Counted from the first letter of the stretch, positions 1 to 8,892 are shown. The stretch: 64,000 nucleotides of DNA from Bacillota bacterium (GCA_023415795.1 JAEZJG010000022.1:124001-188000), one strand, 5' to 3'. Translations and numbers: made by a program. The notes: generated by a model not told the origin, from the sequence alone.

Positions 1-608
1 TGATGGCAAACGGCTACGGCTTCGGTGCCGAGGGAGACTGGAAGACCTCTGCACTGCTGGCGGTAATGTCTGAAATGTCTCTCGGAACGGCGCGAAATCT
101 TTCGTTTATTGAGGATTATACCTACGACTTTGAGGACGGAAATGAGACGGTGCTGGGCGCGCACATGCTGGAGATATCGCCCGCGATTGCGGCAGATAAG
201 CCGCGCGTGGAGGTGCATCCTCTGGGCATTGGCGGCAAGAACGACCCAGCGCGACTGGTGTTCGACGGCAAGTCCGGCGACGCGATACTCGTCACCATCA
301 TTGACATGGGCGGACGGTTCCGCATGATCACGCACGATATTACAGCTGTGGAGCCCAAGGCGAAGATGCCGCTGCTGCCGGTGGCGGGCGTGATGTGGAA
401 GCCGATGCCCGACATGGTGACAGGCAACGAATCGTGGATATTGTCCGGTGGGACGCACCACAGCGTGATCTCATACGACCTGACGGCAGACATGATGCGC
501 GACTTTGCCGAGATCATGGGCATCGAGTTCGTCCATATCGGCAAGAAGACCACCATTCCGGCGCTGCGTAATCAGCTGATGCTGGGCGACGTGATCTGGA
601 AACGCTGA
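1..608 (+). CDS. araA: L-arabinose isomerase, C-terminal part (5' end outside window)
   Basis: Cytoplasmic enzyme converting L-arabinose to L-ribulose, the first step of bacterial arabinose use. About 201 residues are visible, roughly the last 40% of a family that is usually near 500 residues. The block GYGFGAEGDWKT, the stretch EDYTYDFEDGNETVLGAHML and the late SGGTHHSV segment match AraA; the His pair in THH belongs to the metal-binding site. The reading frame is open at base 1, so the internal Met at base 3 is not the start. An intrinsic terminator follows 20 bases after the stop, so this is the last gene of its transcript. A pentulose kinase gene lies at 41.5 kb but is not linked. Identity is near certain. 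Confidence 0.95.
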   Translation, partial: MANGYGFGAEGDWKTSALLAVMSEMSLGTARNLSFIEDYTYDFEDGNETVLGAHMLEISPAIAADKPRVEVHPLGIGGKNDPARLVFDGKSGDAILVTIIDMGGRFRMITHDITAVEPKAKMPLLPVAGVMWKPMPDMVTGNESWILSGGTHHSVISYDLTADMMRDFAEIMGIEFVHIGKKTTIPALRNQLMLGDVIWKR

Positions 609-629
609 CGTTTAACAACCTATTGAGGG

Positions 630-660
630 GCAGTTCGTTACTGAACTGCTCTTCTTTTTG
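630..660 (+). terminator. Rho-independent terminator after araA
   Basis: A perfect 7-bp stem GCAGTTC/GAACTGC with a 6-base loop is followed by a T-rich run. It sits 20 bases after the araA stop. Confidence 0.85.
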
Positions 661-668
661 GTTTATAA

Positions 669-731
669 TGGGATTCTCAAGGGATGTAACCCTTGAGCGG
701 CGTTTGAGGGCAGCGCCATCAAGGTCTTATC
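669..731 (+). repeat. Dispersed intergenic repeat, family 1, copy A
   Basis: GGGATTCTCAAGGGA is followed by an inverted CCCTTGAGC, then a GGCAGCGCC-like palindrome and AAGGTCTTA. The same architecture recurs near 5.56, 16.58, 26.95, 32.8, 39.5 and 43.1 kb, always between genes. Confidence 0.7.
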
Positions 732-750
732 CATAAATCAAGCATATACC

Positions 751-771
751 AAAAAACCTCCCGAAGGAGGC
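751..771 (-). terminator. Terminator of the arginine operon
   Basis: On the minus strand GCCTCC-TTCG-GGAGG is followed by six T. It lies just downstream of the GNAT gene and closes the argC-to-GNAT transcript. Confidence 0.85.
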
Positions 772-792
772 TTTCATCTTTATACGCAAAAG

Positions 793-1311
793 CTACCGCT
801 TACCGACCACGCTCTCGTAGTCGTACAGCTCATCCATGTCGGTGAGCTCGCACACCATGAACGCGCGAATGTACTCCTTGTCGCGCGTGATGGAGTGGAT
901 GTAGTAGCCGTTCTTGAGATAGAACGCCACGGTAGAGCGCATCCGGCTGGCCGTGTGCAGCGTGATGGCACGGACGCCGAGGGAGACGCACTCGCGGCGC
1001 ACCTTCTCCAGCAGCAAACCTCCGATGCCGAGCGACTGGTATTCCGGGTCCACCGCGAGGCGCGAGAGATACGCAATGCCGTCCTCCAGCACCTCGAAGC
1101 GCACCGCCCCGGCCACCTCTCCGTCCACCTCGCAGAGGTACACGTGCTTTTGGCGGATGTCCGAGAGTATCGCCTCATCCGTCTCGTGCAGCGCGGCCAC
1201 GCTATCCTCGCGGCGTATCTCCTTCGCGTAGTTCGTAAACGCCTTGCGCGTGACGCCCTTCACAGCGGCAACGTCGGCTTCACCCGCCTTTTTAAAGACG
1301 ATGCTTCCCAT
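793..1311 (-). CDS. GNAT-family N-acetyltransferase
   Basis: A single-domain acetyl-CoA-dependent acyltransferase of about 172 residues. Motif A is clear: LSRLAVDPEYQSLGIGGLLL, with the Q-x-x-G-x-G pyrophosphate loop, followed by a C-terminal AFYLKNGYY segment typical of GNAT motif B. The start ATG overlaps the argF stop by one base (TGATG), so it is translationally coupled and is the last gene of the arginine operon. The substrate cannot be read from sequence. Because argJ is absent from the operon, a role as N-acetylglutamate synthase is conceivable, but the sequence does not resemble the short actinobacterial synthases closely enough to call. A GTG three bases upstream is an alternative start. 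Confidence 0.85.
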   Translation of the reverse strand: MGSIVFKKAGEADVAAVKGVTRKAFTNYAKEIRREDSVAALHETDEAILSDIRQKHVYLCEVDGEVAGAVRFEVLEDGIAYLSRLAVDPEYQSLGIGGLLLEKVRRECVSLGVRAITLHTASRMRSTVAFYLKNGYYIHSITRDKEYIRAFMVCELTDMDELYDYESVVGKR

Positions 1312-2276
1312 CACTTCTTATCCTGCATCAGCAGCGCCATTACCGCCTTTTGCGCGTGCAGACGGTTTTCCGCTTCGTCGAATACCACACTGTTGGGTCC
1401 GTCGATCACGTCCGCCGTCACCTCTTCGCCGCGGTGTGCGGGCAGGCAGTGGAGGAAGATATAATCCTTCTTGCACAGCGACATCAGCTCCGTGTTTACC
1501 TGATACGGCGTGAAATGCTTGTATTTGTCCTGCGCGCTGGATTCCTGACCCATGCTCGCCCACACGTCGGTATAAACCGCGTCCGCGCCCTCTGCCGCTT
1601 CCTTCGGATCGTGCGTGACAACAAGCTTTGCGCCGCTCAGGGACGCCGCTTGCTGCGCGGCTGCCAGTACTTCTAAATCCGGCTCGTAGCCTTCGGGGCA
1701 GGCGAGCGTCATGTTAAGACCCAGCTTGCCGCAGCCCACCAGCAGCGAATTAGCTACGTTGTTGCCGTCGCCAATGAACGCCAGCTTGCCGGAGAAGCTG
1801 CCCTTATGCTCATAATACGTCTGCAGATCCGCGAGTATCTGGCAGGGGTGCAGCAGATCGGTCAGACCGTTGATGACCGGGATGGTGCCGTATTTGGCGA
1901 GGTCTTCCACGTCACTTTGCTTGAACGTGCGGATCATGATGCCGTCCACCATGCGCGAGAGCACCTGTGCGGTGTCGGAGATGGGTTCGCCGCGCCCCAG
2001 CTGGATGTCGTTGCTGGAGAGGAACTGTGCCGTGCCGCCCAGCTGATAGATACCCGCCTCAAACGAGACACGGGTGCGCGTGGAGCTTTTGGTGAATATC
2101 ATCGCGAGTATCTTGCCCGCCAGAACAGGGGGGCGCACACCCTCTTTCAGCTGCTTTTTCAGCTTGAGCGCGAGGGACAGCACCTGCAATATCTCGTCGG
2201 GGGTGTAATCGGACAGGCGCAGCAGATGCTTCTGCGCAAATTCCTTCTGCGGTTGGTAGTTCATTAAGTCTATCAT
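1311..2276 (-). CDS. argF: Ornithine carbamoyltransferase
   Basis: Cytoplasmic enzyme joining carbamoyl phosphate to ornithine to give citrulline. The 321-residue length is normal. The carbamoyl-phosphate loop STRTR is at 65-69, HPCQ at 143-146, and the ornithine-side HCLPAHRGEEV motif at about 276-286; the last favours OTCase over aspartate carbamoyltransferase. AAGGAGG lies 8 bases before the chosen ATG. It follows carB by 20 bases, so the enzyme making carbamoyl phosphate and the one using it are co-transcribed. An anabolic role is inferred from the argCBD context; arcA/arcC of the catabolic pathway are not present. Confidence 0.97.
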   Translation of the reverse strand: MIDLMNYQPQKEFAQKHLLRLSDYTPDEILQVLSLALKLKKQLKEGVRPPVLAGKILAMIFTKSSTRTRVSFEAGIYQLGGTAQFLSSNDIQLGRGEPISDTAQVLSRMVDGIMIRTFKQSDVEDLAKYGTIPVINGLTDLLHPCQILADLQTYYEHKGSFSGKLAFIGDGNNVANSLLVGCGKLGLNMTLACPEGYEPDLEVLAAAQQAASLSGAKLVVTHDPKEAAEGADAVYTDVWASMGQESSAQDKYKHFTPYQVNTELMSLCKKDYIFLHCLPAHRGEEVTADVIDGPNSVVFDEAENRLHAQKAVMALLMQDKK

Positions 2277-2296
2277 ATCAATGGCCTCCTTAGAAA

Positions 2297-5200
2297 TTAT
2301 ACTTTTAAGTATTCGTTCAGCGGTATGTGGTGTATTTCAATATCCTTCGCGGTCATCACGGATAGCAACGCCCCTAAGGTGTCCATCGACGTGACGCACG
2401 GCACGTTGAACTCCATCGACGTGCGTCTAAGGATGAAGCCCAATCTGTCCAGCAGCTTGCCGCGCGTAGGTGTATTGATGACCATGGAAATCTCACGCTC
2501 CTTGATGGCGCGCACCGCGTCGTCGTGGGGGATGAGCTGGCAGTCAATGCCGCCCGCCGCAAAGTTGGCGTGCGTACCATCGGTGGCGGCAACGACAAAC
2601 CCCATGCCGAGCATCTGCCGTGCGAACACAATGGCCTCTTCCTTGTCGCGGTCGGTGATGGAGAAGAGTATGGGGAGGTCTTTGCGCGGTACACGCGTGC
2701 CGGATGCGACGAAAGCCTTTTTCAGCGCTGCGAGGTATGTGGTATCCGTGCCCATCACTTCGCCGGTGGACTTCATCTCCGGGCCAAGGAAGATATCGAC
2801 GGTGGTCAGCTTGGAGAACGAGAACACCGGCGCTTTGACCGTGATCAGCTGACTCTCCGGACGCAGGCCGGGCTTCATTCCCATGTCCGCCAGCGTCTCG
2901 CCCATCATGATGCGCGTGGCCGCGGCCACCATGGGCACGCCGGAAATCTTGGACAGCACCGGCACGGTGCGGCTGGCGCGCGGGTTCACCTCCAGAACGT
3001 ACACTCTATTCTCTTTATCGATCACAAACTGTATGTTGTAAAGCCCCTGTATGCCAAGCTCTACGCCGATACGCTGAGCATAGTCCACGATGGTGCGCTT
3101 CACATGCACCGCCATGTTCTGCGGCGGGTACACCGCGAAGCTGTCGCCGGAGTGCACGCCTGCGCGCTCGATGTGCTCCATTACGCCCACGATCATAGCT
3201 TCCTTGCCATCGCAGATGCCGTCTATCTCCGCTTCCTTGCCCATGATGTATTTGTCGATGAGCACTGGGTGCTCCGGTGAAATCCGCGCCGCCATCGTCA
3301 TGTATTCTTCCAGCTCCTGTGTGTTGTAGACGATCTCCATTGCGCGGCCGCCCAGCACGTATGACGGGCGCACCAGCACGGGAAAGCCGATGGACTGGGC
3401 GATCTTAGCTGCATCTTCCAGCGAGAATGCTGTCGCGCCCGCGGGCAGCGGAATGTCCAGCTTCTCCAGCACCTTGAGGAAGCGCTCGCGGTCCTCGGCG
3501 CGGTCGATGCCGTCCACCGAGGTGCCGAGGATTTTGACGCCTACCTTCGCCAGTGGTGCGGCCAGGTTGATCGCCGTCTGTCCGCCGAACTGCACGACCA
3601 CGCCCTCCGGCTTTTCGCGTTGGATGACGTCCAGCACGCATTCTCTGGTCAGCGGCTCGAAGTACAGCTTATCCGAGGTGTCGAAGTCGGTGGACACCGT
3701 TTCGGGGTTGGAGTTGATGATGATGCTCTCGTACCCCAGCTTTTTCAGCGCCAGCACCGAATGCACGCTGCAATAGTCGAACTCAATGCCCTGACCGATT
3801 CGAATGGGCCCCGAGCCCAGCACGACCACTTTTTTGCGTCCGCTGTTTCGTGATTCGTCCGCGTCGTCGTAGCAGGAGTAGTAGTACGGCGTTTTGGCCT
3901 CGAACTCGCCCGCGCACGTGTCCACCATCTTATAGGTGGGCAGTATGCCAAACGCCATGCGCAGCGCCTTGATGGCGGCCTCCTGCGTTCCGATGAGGTT
4001 GGCGATATAGCTGTCGCCAAAGCCATAGCGCTTGCACTTTTTCAGCAGCTCCATTGGCATGGTGTCAATGGTGTGTTTTTTGAGCTCCTTGCCCAGCCGC
4101 ACGATGTTTTGCAGCTTGCCGATGAAGAACTTGTCGATGCGGGTGATCTTGAATATCTCATCCACCGTCCAGCCGCGCTCCAGTGCCTCCGAAACGACGA
4201 AAATGCGCTCATCGTCCGGGTTTTTCAGCGAGTTTTCGATCTGCGCGTCCGTCCACGCCGCGATGGTTTTCATGCCCAACTGATAGTCCAGCTTCACGTC
4301 CAGACTGTCGATGGCTTTGAGCAGCGATTCCTCGAGGTTGCGGCCGATAGCCATCACCTCGCCCGTGGCCTTCATCTGCGTGCCCAGCGTGCGTGTGGCG
4401 GTGACGAATTTGTCGAACGGCCAACGCGGCACCTTGGTGACCACGTAGTCCAGCGTCGGTTCAAAGCAGGCGCATGTTTCGCCCGTGATGGGATTGGTGA
4501 TTTCGTCCAGCCCGTAACCCACAGCGATCTTCGCGGCGGCGCGGGCAATGGGGTAGCCCGTCGCCTTGGAAGCGAGCGCCGACGACCGGCTGACGCGGGG
4601 GTTCACCTCGATGACGACGTAGTCGTAGTTGTCCGGGTTCAGGGCATACTGCACGTTGCAGCCGCCCTCGATGCCAAGAGCGCGGATGATCCGGATGGAC
4701 GCGCTGCGCAGCATCTGGTATTCCTTATCGGATAGCGTTTGAGACGGTGCGACCACGATGCTGTCGCCCGTGTGGATGCCGACGGGGTCGAAATTCTCCA
4801 TGTTACACACGACGATGCAGTTGTCCTTGGCGTCGCGCATCACCTCGTACTCGATCTCTTTATATCCGGCGACGCTCTGCTCCAGCAGCACCTGCCCGAT
4901 CATTGAGAACGAGAGGCCCTGCGCCGTAATGTTCTTCAGCTGTTCCATGCTGTGCGCAATGCCGCCACCCGTGCCACCCAGCGTGTAGGCGGGGCGGATG
5001 ATCACGGGAAAGCCCACCTCCTCGGCGAACGCCACGGCTTCTTCGATGGACACGGCGATGACGCTGCGGGCGACCTTCTCGCCAATGCGTTCCATCGTCT
5101 CTTTGAACAGCTCACGGTCTTCCGCTTTCTTGATGGATGCGAGCGATGTACCCAACAGCTCGATGCCGAGTTCATCCAGTATGCTGCTTTCGTCTAGCTC

Positions 5201-5500
5201 CACAGCCATGTTGAGCCCTGTCTGCCCGCCCAGCGTGGCGATGATGCCCTGCGGTTTCTCCGTGCGCAAAATGGCGGATATCGTCTCCACGGTGATGGGT
5301 TCGATGTACACCTTGTCGGCCATCTCCGCGTCCGTCATGATGGTGGCGGGGTTGGAGTTGATCAGCACCACCTCGTAGCCCTCCTCGCGGAGTGCCTTGC
5401 AGGCCTGCGTGCCCGAGTAGTCGAACTCCGCCGCCTGCCCAATGACGATGGGCCCCGAGCCGATCACCATGATTTTTTTCAAGTCTTCCCGCTTGGGCAT
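2297..5500 (-). CDS. carB: Carbamoyl-phosphate synthase large subunit
   Basis: The synthetase subunit makes carbamoyl phosphate from bicarbonate, ammonia and two ATP. The 1067-residue protein has the usual duplicated halves: KIMVIGSGPIVIGQAAEFDYSG near the N-terminus and VVVLGSGPIRIGQGIEFDY near residue 555, each followed by an ATP-grasp domain, then a C-terminal MGS-like regulatory domain. The frame is open a further 40 codons upstream, but that stretch is a copy of repeat family 1, and an ACCGGAGG ribosome site precedes the ATG at 5500, so the shorter start is chosen. The glutaminase subunit carA is not in the window, so it must be encoded elsewhere or the enzyme uses free ammonia. It lies between argD and argF. 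Confidence 0.97.
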   Translation of the reverse strand: MPKREDLKKIMVIGSGPIVIGQAAEFDYSGTQACKALREEGYEVVLINSNPATIMTDAEMADKVYIEPITVETISAILRTEKPQGIIATLGGQTGLNMAVELDESSILDELGIELLGTSLASIKKAEDRELFKETMERIGEKVARSVIAVSIEEAVAFAEEVGFPVIIRPAYTLGGTGGGIAHSMEQLKNITAQGLSFSMIGQVLLEQSVAGYKEIEYEVMRDAKDNCIVVCNMENFDPVGIHTGDSIVVAPSQTLSDKEYQMLRSASIRIIRALGIEGGCNVQYALNPDNYDYVVIEVNPRVSRSSALASKATGYPIARAAAKIAVGYGLDEITNPITGETCACFEPTLDYVVTKVPRWPFDKFVTATRTLGTQMKATGEVMAIGRNLEESLLKAIDSLDVKLDYQLGMKTIAAWTDAQIENSLKNPDDERIFVVSEALERGWTVDEIFKITRIDKFFIGKLQNIVRLGKELKKHTIDTMPMELLKKCKRYGFGDSYIANLIGTQEAAIKALRMAFGILPTYKMVDTCAGEFEAKTPYYYSCYDDADESRNSGRKKVVVLGSGPIRIGQGIEFDYCSVHSVLALKKLGYESIIINSNPETVSTDFDTSDKLYFEPLTRECVLDVIQREKPEGVVVQFGGQTAINLAAPLAKVGVKILGTSVDGIDRAEDRERFLKVLEKLDIPLPAGATAFSLEDAAKIAQSIGFPVLVRPSYVLGGRAMEIVYNTQELEEYMTMAARISPEHPVLIDKYIMGKEAEIDGICDGKEAMIVGVMEHIERAGVHSGDSFAVYPPQNMAVHVKRTIVDYAQRIGVELGIQGLYNIQFVIDKENRVYVLEVNPRASRTVPVLSKISGVPMVAAATRIMMGETLADMGMKPGLRPESQLITVKAPVFSFSKLTTVDIFLGPEMKSTGEVMGTDTTYLAALKKAFVASGTRVPRKDLPILFSITDRDKEEAIVFARQMLGMGFVVAATDGTHANFAAGGIDCQLIPHDDAVRAIKEREISMVINTPTRGKLLDRLGFILRRTSMEFNVPCVTSMDTLGALLSVMTAKDIEIHHIPLNEYLKV

Positions 5501-5529
5501 TCTGGATACCTCCGGTGTTCGTATGAACC

Positions 5530-5602
5530 TAATAAGGTCTAAGACCTTGGAGGCGCTGCCTCCAAACCTCTGCCAAAGGGATGCATCCCTTTGGAATCCC
5601 AT
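5530..5602 (-). repeat. Dispersed intergenic repeat, family 1, copy B
   Basis: On the minus strand it reads GGGATTCCAAAGGGA, an inverted TCCCTTTGG, GGAGGCAGCGCCTCC and AAGGTCTTAGACCTT. This is the most intact copy. It lies inside the arginine operon between argD and carB and creates a false N-terminal extension of carB. Confidence 0.8.
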
Positions 5603-5677
5603 CAGGAAAATGCCATCCATATGGCATTCTCGCTCTTGCTGTATTCCCTCAGAAGTAGCTGCTTATGAGGTTTATCT

Positions 5678-5733
5678 TTTGCTTCTTTTCTTTAAGAAAA
5701 GAAGCGGGGTGCGGGGGCGGAGCCCCTGCGGTC
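5678..5733 (+). repeat. Dispersed repeat, family 2, copy A
   Basis: TTGCTTCTTTT, GAAAAGAAGCGGGG and the palindrome GGGGCGGAGCCCC resemble the element at 57.95-58.02 kb. Together with repeat copy B it fills most of the 240-base argD-carB gap. Confidence 0.5.
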
Positions 5734-5740
5734 TTTGTCC

Positions 5741-6931
5741 TTATCCCAAAAGCTCTTTCAGCTTCATAACCAAAGCGTCGATGTGCGATTTTTGTATCAC
5801 GTATGGCGGGACGAGACGCAGCACGTTCTGCCCGGCAGTGGCCGTCACAAACCCGGCTTCCAGCAGCGCCTTTTTGATACCCAGCGCGGAGACGTGAGGA
5901 GCGAGATCGACCCCCAGCATCAGGCCGCGCCCGCGCACGTCGAGGATGGCGGGGCAGGCGGTTTGCAGCGCCTTGAGCTGCTCCATGAGATACGCGCCCA
6001 TTTGGGTCACGTGGGAGAGCATATCCGTATCGACCAGCTTGCAGGTGACGTAGTACGCCGCCGCGCAGGCCGTGCGGTTGCCGCCAAACGTGGAACCGTG
6101 GTCGCCCGGCGCGAACGCTTTGGCCGCTGCGCCGCGCGCGAGGAACGCCCCGACGGGGAACCCGTTGCCCAATGACTTCGCCAGCACCACGACATCCGGC
6201 GCAGCACCCAGCGCAGGGGAAGCGAGCAGTGCGCCCGTGCGTCCCATACCCGTCTGTATCTCGTCCGCAATCATCAACGTGCCGTGAGTGTCACATAGGC
6301 GACGGACAGCCTGAAAGTATTCCGGCGTGACGGGGATAATGCCGCCCTCTCCAAGGATGGGCTCCGCCAGCACCGCTGCGGTGTTGCTTGATACGGCGGC
6401 TTCCAGCGCGGCGATGTCGTTCACCGGCACATAGGTGAATTTGTCGATCAGCGGCTGAAACGCCTCGTGGAACCGCGCCTGCCCGGTGGCCGCCAGCGTC
6501 GCCAGCGTGCGTCCGTGGAAGCTGCCCTGCATCGTGATGACCTCGTTCCGGGGCTTGCCTTGGGCGAAGTGGTATTTGCGCGCCAGCTTCAGCGCGCCCT
6601 CCACCGCCTCCGCACCGCTGTTGGCGAGAAAAAGGTTATCGTAGCCGGTTGCGTTGCTGAGCTTCTCAGCCAGCTTTGCCTGAGTTTCGTTGTAGAAGTA
6701 GTTGGAAGTGTGCATCAGGCTGTACACCACATCGGTGAGCGCCTGTTTGAAGCCGTCGTCCGAGTAGCCGAGGCAGTTGGTCGCGATGCCCGACAAAAAG
6801 TCGGTATAGCGCTTTCCTGTGCTATCAAACAGGTACACATCCTCGCCCCGCACGAAATCCACCGGCAGCCGTTTGCCGAACACGGGGGAGAAGTACTGCT
6901 CATCCAGTTTTGCAATTTCGTCAATCGTCAT
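5741..6931 (-). CDS. argD: Acetylornithine aminotransferase
   Basis: A PLP-dependent class III aminotransferase converting N-acetylglutamate semialdehyde to N-acetylornithine with glutamate as amino donor. The 396 residues are full length. Visible landmarks are NSGAEAVEGALKLAR near 104, GSFHGRT near 136, ADEIQTGMGRTG with the PLP-ring aspartate at 223, the Schiff-base lysine in VVLAKSLGNG at 252, and GSTFGGN. Its start lies 4 bases after the argB stop, so they are co-transcribed. Ornithine or succinylornithine aminotransferase are alternative family members, but the argB/argC context decides for ArgD. Confidence 0.96.
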   Translation of the reverse strand: MTIDEIAKLDEQYFSPVFGKRLPVDFVRGEDVYLFDSTGKRYTDFLSGIATNCLGYSDDGFKQALTDVVYSLMHTSNYFYNETQAKLAEKLSNATGYDNLFLANSGAEAVEGALKLARKYHFAQGKPRNEVITMQGSFHGRTLATLAATGQARFHEAFQPLIDKFTYVPVNDIAALEAAVSSNTAAVLAEPILGEGGIIPVTPEYFQAVRRLCDTHGTLMIADEIQTGMGRTGALLASPALGAAPDVVVLAKSLGNGFPVGAFLARGAAAKAFAPGDHGSTFGGNRTACAAAYYVTCKLVDTDMLSHVTQMGAYLMEQLKALQTACPAILDVRGRGLMLGVDLAPHVSALGIKKALLEAGFVTATAGQNVLRLVPPYVIQKSHIDALVMKLKELLG

Positions 6932-6935
6932 ATCA

Positions 6936-7799
6936 TCACTCCCGCACCATCGTGCCGATGCCGGTATCGGTGAATATCTCCAGCAGTATCGGATGGGGGA
7001 TGGTGCCGTTTAGTATGTGGGTGCGCTTCACGCCGCTCTTAATGGCCTTGATGCAGCCGTCCACCTTGGGCAGCATGCCGCCGGATATTACGCCGTTATT
7101 GATATACTTGTAGATCTCGTCAATAGAGATCTCGTAGATCAGCGTAGAAGGATCGTCCGGAACGCTGCGAATACCGTCTATGTCCGTCAGGAACATCAGC
7201 TTCTCAGCGGTCAGCGCCGCGGCAATATCACCCGCAACGGTATCTGCGTTGATGTTGTAGCTCTCACCGTCTTCGCCTACGCCGATGGGCGCGATAACGG
7301 GGATGTATTCGTCCTGCGCCAGCGTGTTGAGCAGCTTGGTGTTGATGCTGGTGATTCTCCCGACACGTCCATAGTCGAAGCCGTCGTCGCCCAGCAGCTT
7401 CTCCGCCTGTAACAGCATGGCGTCCTTGCCGCAAAGGCCGATAGCCTTCGCGCCTGCGATACCCAGCTGCGAGACGATGTCCTTGTTGATCTTGCCGGAC
7501 AGCACCATCTGAACGATCTCCATCGTAGCGGGGTCCGTCACCCGCAGACCGTTGTGAAATTGCGGCTCAATCTCATACTTCTTCAGCAGCGCGTTGATGT
7601 CACCGCCGCCGCCGTGCACCACGATGGGGTTGACACCCACATACTTGAGCAGTGTGATGTCCTGCATGATCTTCTTGGACAGCTCTTCAGAGAGCATGGC
7701 AGCACCGCCGTACTTAATAACCACCGTCTTGCCGGACAGCCGCCGGATATACGGCAGCGCTTCGATCAGTATATTGGCTTTTTCAAAGTATCTATCCAT
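6936..7799 (-). CDS. argB: Acetylglutamate kinase
   Basis: Phosphorylates N-acetylglutamate, the second step of ornithine synthesis. It is a 287-residue amino-acid-kinase-fold protein. KYGGAAM at about 29-35 is the ATP phosphate loop, HGGGGDIN the substrate glycine-rich loop, and NINADTVAGDIAAAL the nucleotide-binding region. The gene is separated from argC by one base and from argD by four. The N-terminal segment before the kinase core is about 23 residues and contains arginine-sensor-like sequence (IEALPYIRR), so arginine feedback inhibition is plausible but not proven by sequence. Confidence 0.97.
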   Translation of the reverse strand: MDRYFEKANILIEALPYIRRLSGKTVVIKYGGAAMLSEELSKKIMQDITLLKYVGVNPIVVHGGGGDINALLKKYEIEPQFHNGLRVTDPATMEIVQMVLSGKINKDIVSQLGIAGAKAIGLCGKDAMLLQAEKLLGDDGFDYGRVGRITSINTKLLNTLAQDEYIPVIAPIGVGEDGESYNINADTVAGDIAAALTAEKLMFLTDIDGIRSVPDDPSTLIYEISIDEIYKYINNGVISGGMLPKVDGCIKAIKSGVKRTHILNGTIPHPILLEIFTDTGIGTMVRE

Positions 7800-7800
7800 T

Positions 7801-8832
7801 TTACAAGTACCATCCTGTGTTATTTAGTCCTGCTGTTTCGTCGAACCCGCAGATGATGTTCATGTTCTGTACCGCCTGGCCCGCCGCCCCCTTGAGAAGG
7901 TTATCGAGGCAGGCGACGACGATGAGTCGGTTTACGCGCTTATCGACAACGTATCCGATTGCGCAGTTGTTGGAACCGTTCACGTGCTTGAGCTCCGGCA
8001 GCTTGCCGCCCGTCACCTGCACGAAGGGTTCATCTTTATACACCCCATATGCAGCTGCGATATCCGCCTCCGACACGCCCGCTTTGGGCGTCATGTAGAT
8101 GGTGGACAGTATGCCGCGCTTGACGGGCAGCAGGTGGGGAGTGAACGACACAGCAACTTCTGCGCCTGCTGCAAGACCAAGCTCCTGCTCAATCTCCGAG
8201 GTGTGGCGGTGGGTGGCAACGCCGTAAGCCTTGAACGATTCGTGTACCTCGCAGAAGCTGTTGGCCAGCTTTTCGCTGCGGCCTGCGCCCGTTGTGCCCG
8301 ACTTTGCGTCGATGATGATGCCGCCCGTTTCCACGAGCCCCGCTTGAAGCAGCGGATACGCCGCGAGTATGGAACAGGTGGTGTAGCAGCCCGGGTTGCC
8401 GATAAGGCGCGCCTTTTTGATGCGTTCGCGATACAGCTCCGGCATGCCAAATACGCTCTCTGCCAGCAGCTCCGGCGCGGCATGCTTCACGTTGTACCAT
8501 TGTTCGTATACGGCGATGTCGTTGTATCGGAAGTCGCCGGACAGATCAATCACCTTAACACCCTTCTTGAGCAGCTGCGCCGCCGTTTCGGCAGACGCGC
8601 CGTGCGGCAGGCAGGTGAACACGATGTCGCTGTCCTTGCCGAGTGCTTCAAAATCCAGCTCCTCCAACGCATAATCGTTTGAGTGAAAGCTGGGATAGAG
8701 CTCGCTCATATTCTGACCTGCGAAGCTTTTGGATACCGCGTGCGTCACAGTCACCTGCTGGTGAGCGGTGAGCAGCCGCATCAGCTCTGCACCGGCGTAT
8801 CCTGTGGCGCCGATCACGCTTGCTTTGACCAC
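7801..8832 (-). CDS. argC: N-acetyl-gamma-glutamyl-phosphate reductase
   Basis: NADPH-dependent reductase giving N-acetylglutamate semialdehyde. The 343 residues carry the N-terminal Rossmann motif SVIGATGYAGAEL and the catalytic cysteine in GNPGCYTT (Cys149). Translation appears to begin at GTG, with GGGGAGG eight bases upstream. It is the first gene of the operon; the start lies about 25 bases downstream of the predicted transcription start. ARG-box-like sites overlap the promoter, so repression by ArgR/AhrC with arginine is expected. argJ, which normally lies between argC and argB in many Clostridia, is missing. Confidence 0.97.
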   Translation of the reverse strand: MVKASVIGATGYAGAELMRLLTAHQQVTVTHAVSKSFAGQNMSELYPSFHSNDYALEELDFEALGKDSDIVFTCLPHGASAETAAQLLKKGVKVIDLSGDFRYNDIAVYEQWYNVKHAAPELLAESVFGMPELYRERIKKARLIGNPGCYTTCSILAAYPLLQAGLVETGGIIIDAKSGTTGAGRSEKLANSFCEVHESFKAYGVATHRHTSEIEQELGLAAGAEVAVSFTPHLLPVKRGILSTIYMTPKAGVSEADIAAAYGVYKDEPFVQVTGGKLPELKHVNGSNNCAIGYVVDKRVNRLIVVACLDNLLKGAAGQAVQNMNIICGFDETAGLNNTGWYL

Positions 8833-8856
8833 TGTGTAGGCCTCCCCTTATGAATT

Positions 8857-8892
8857 GTTTATAATTATACATAAAAATGAATAAAAATGCAA
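8857..8892 (-). promoter_or_regulatory. Two adjacent ARG-box-like operators
   Basis: One site (8857-8872; ATGTATAATTATAAAC on the minus strand) covers the -10 box. The other (8877-8891; ATGAATAAAAATGCA on the plus strand) covers the spacer and -35. Both match the AT-rich, TGAAT-flanked ArgR/AhrC operator pattern known from Bacillus. The tandem arrangement across a promoter fits repression by an ArgR hexamer. Confidence 0.7.
8864..8892 (-). promoter_or_regulatory. Sigma-A promoter of the arginine operon
   Basis: On the minus strand TTGCAT and TATAAT are separated by exactly 17 bases, about 30 bases upstream of the argC GTG. The -10 and the spacer are covered by ARG-box-like sequence. Confidence 0.85.

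Noticed and set aside
793..1311. GNAT gene as a firm N-acetylglutamate synthase
   Set aside because: Length is compatible and context is suggestive, but motifs are those of generic GNAT proteins. Kept only as a question.
5501..5620. N-terminal extension of the carB frame by 40 codons
   Set aside because: The stretch is a repeat family 1 copy, not conserved CarB sequence, and a good ribosome site precedes the ATG at 5500.
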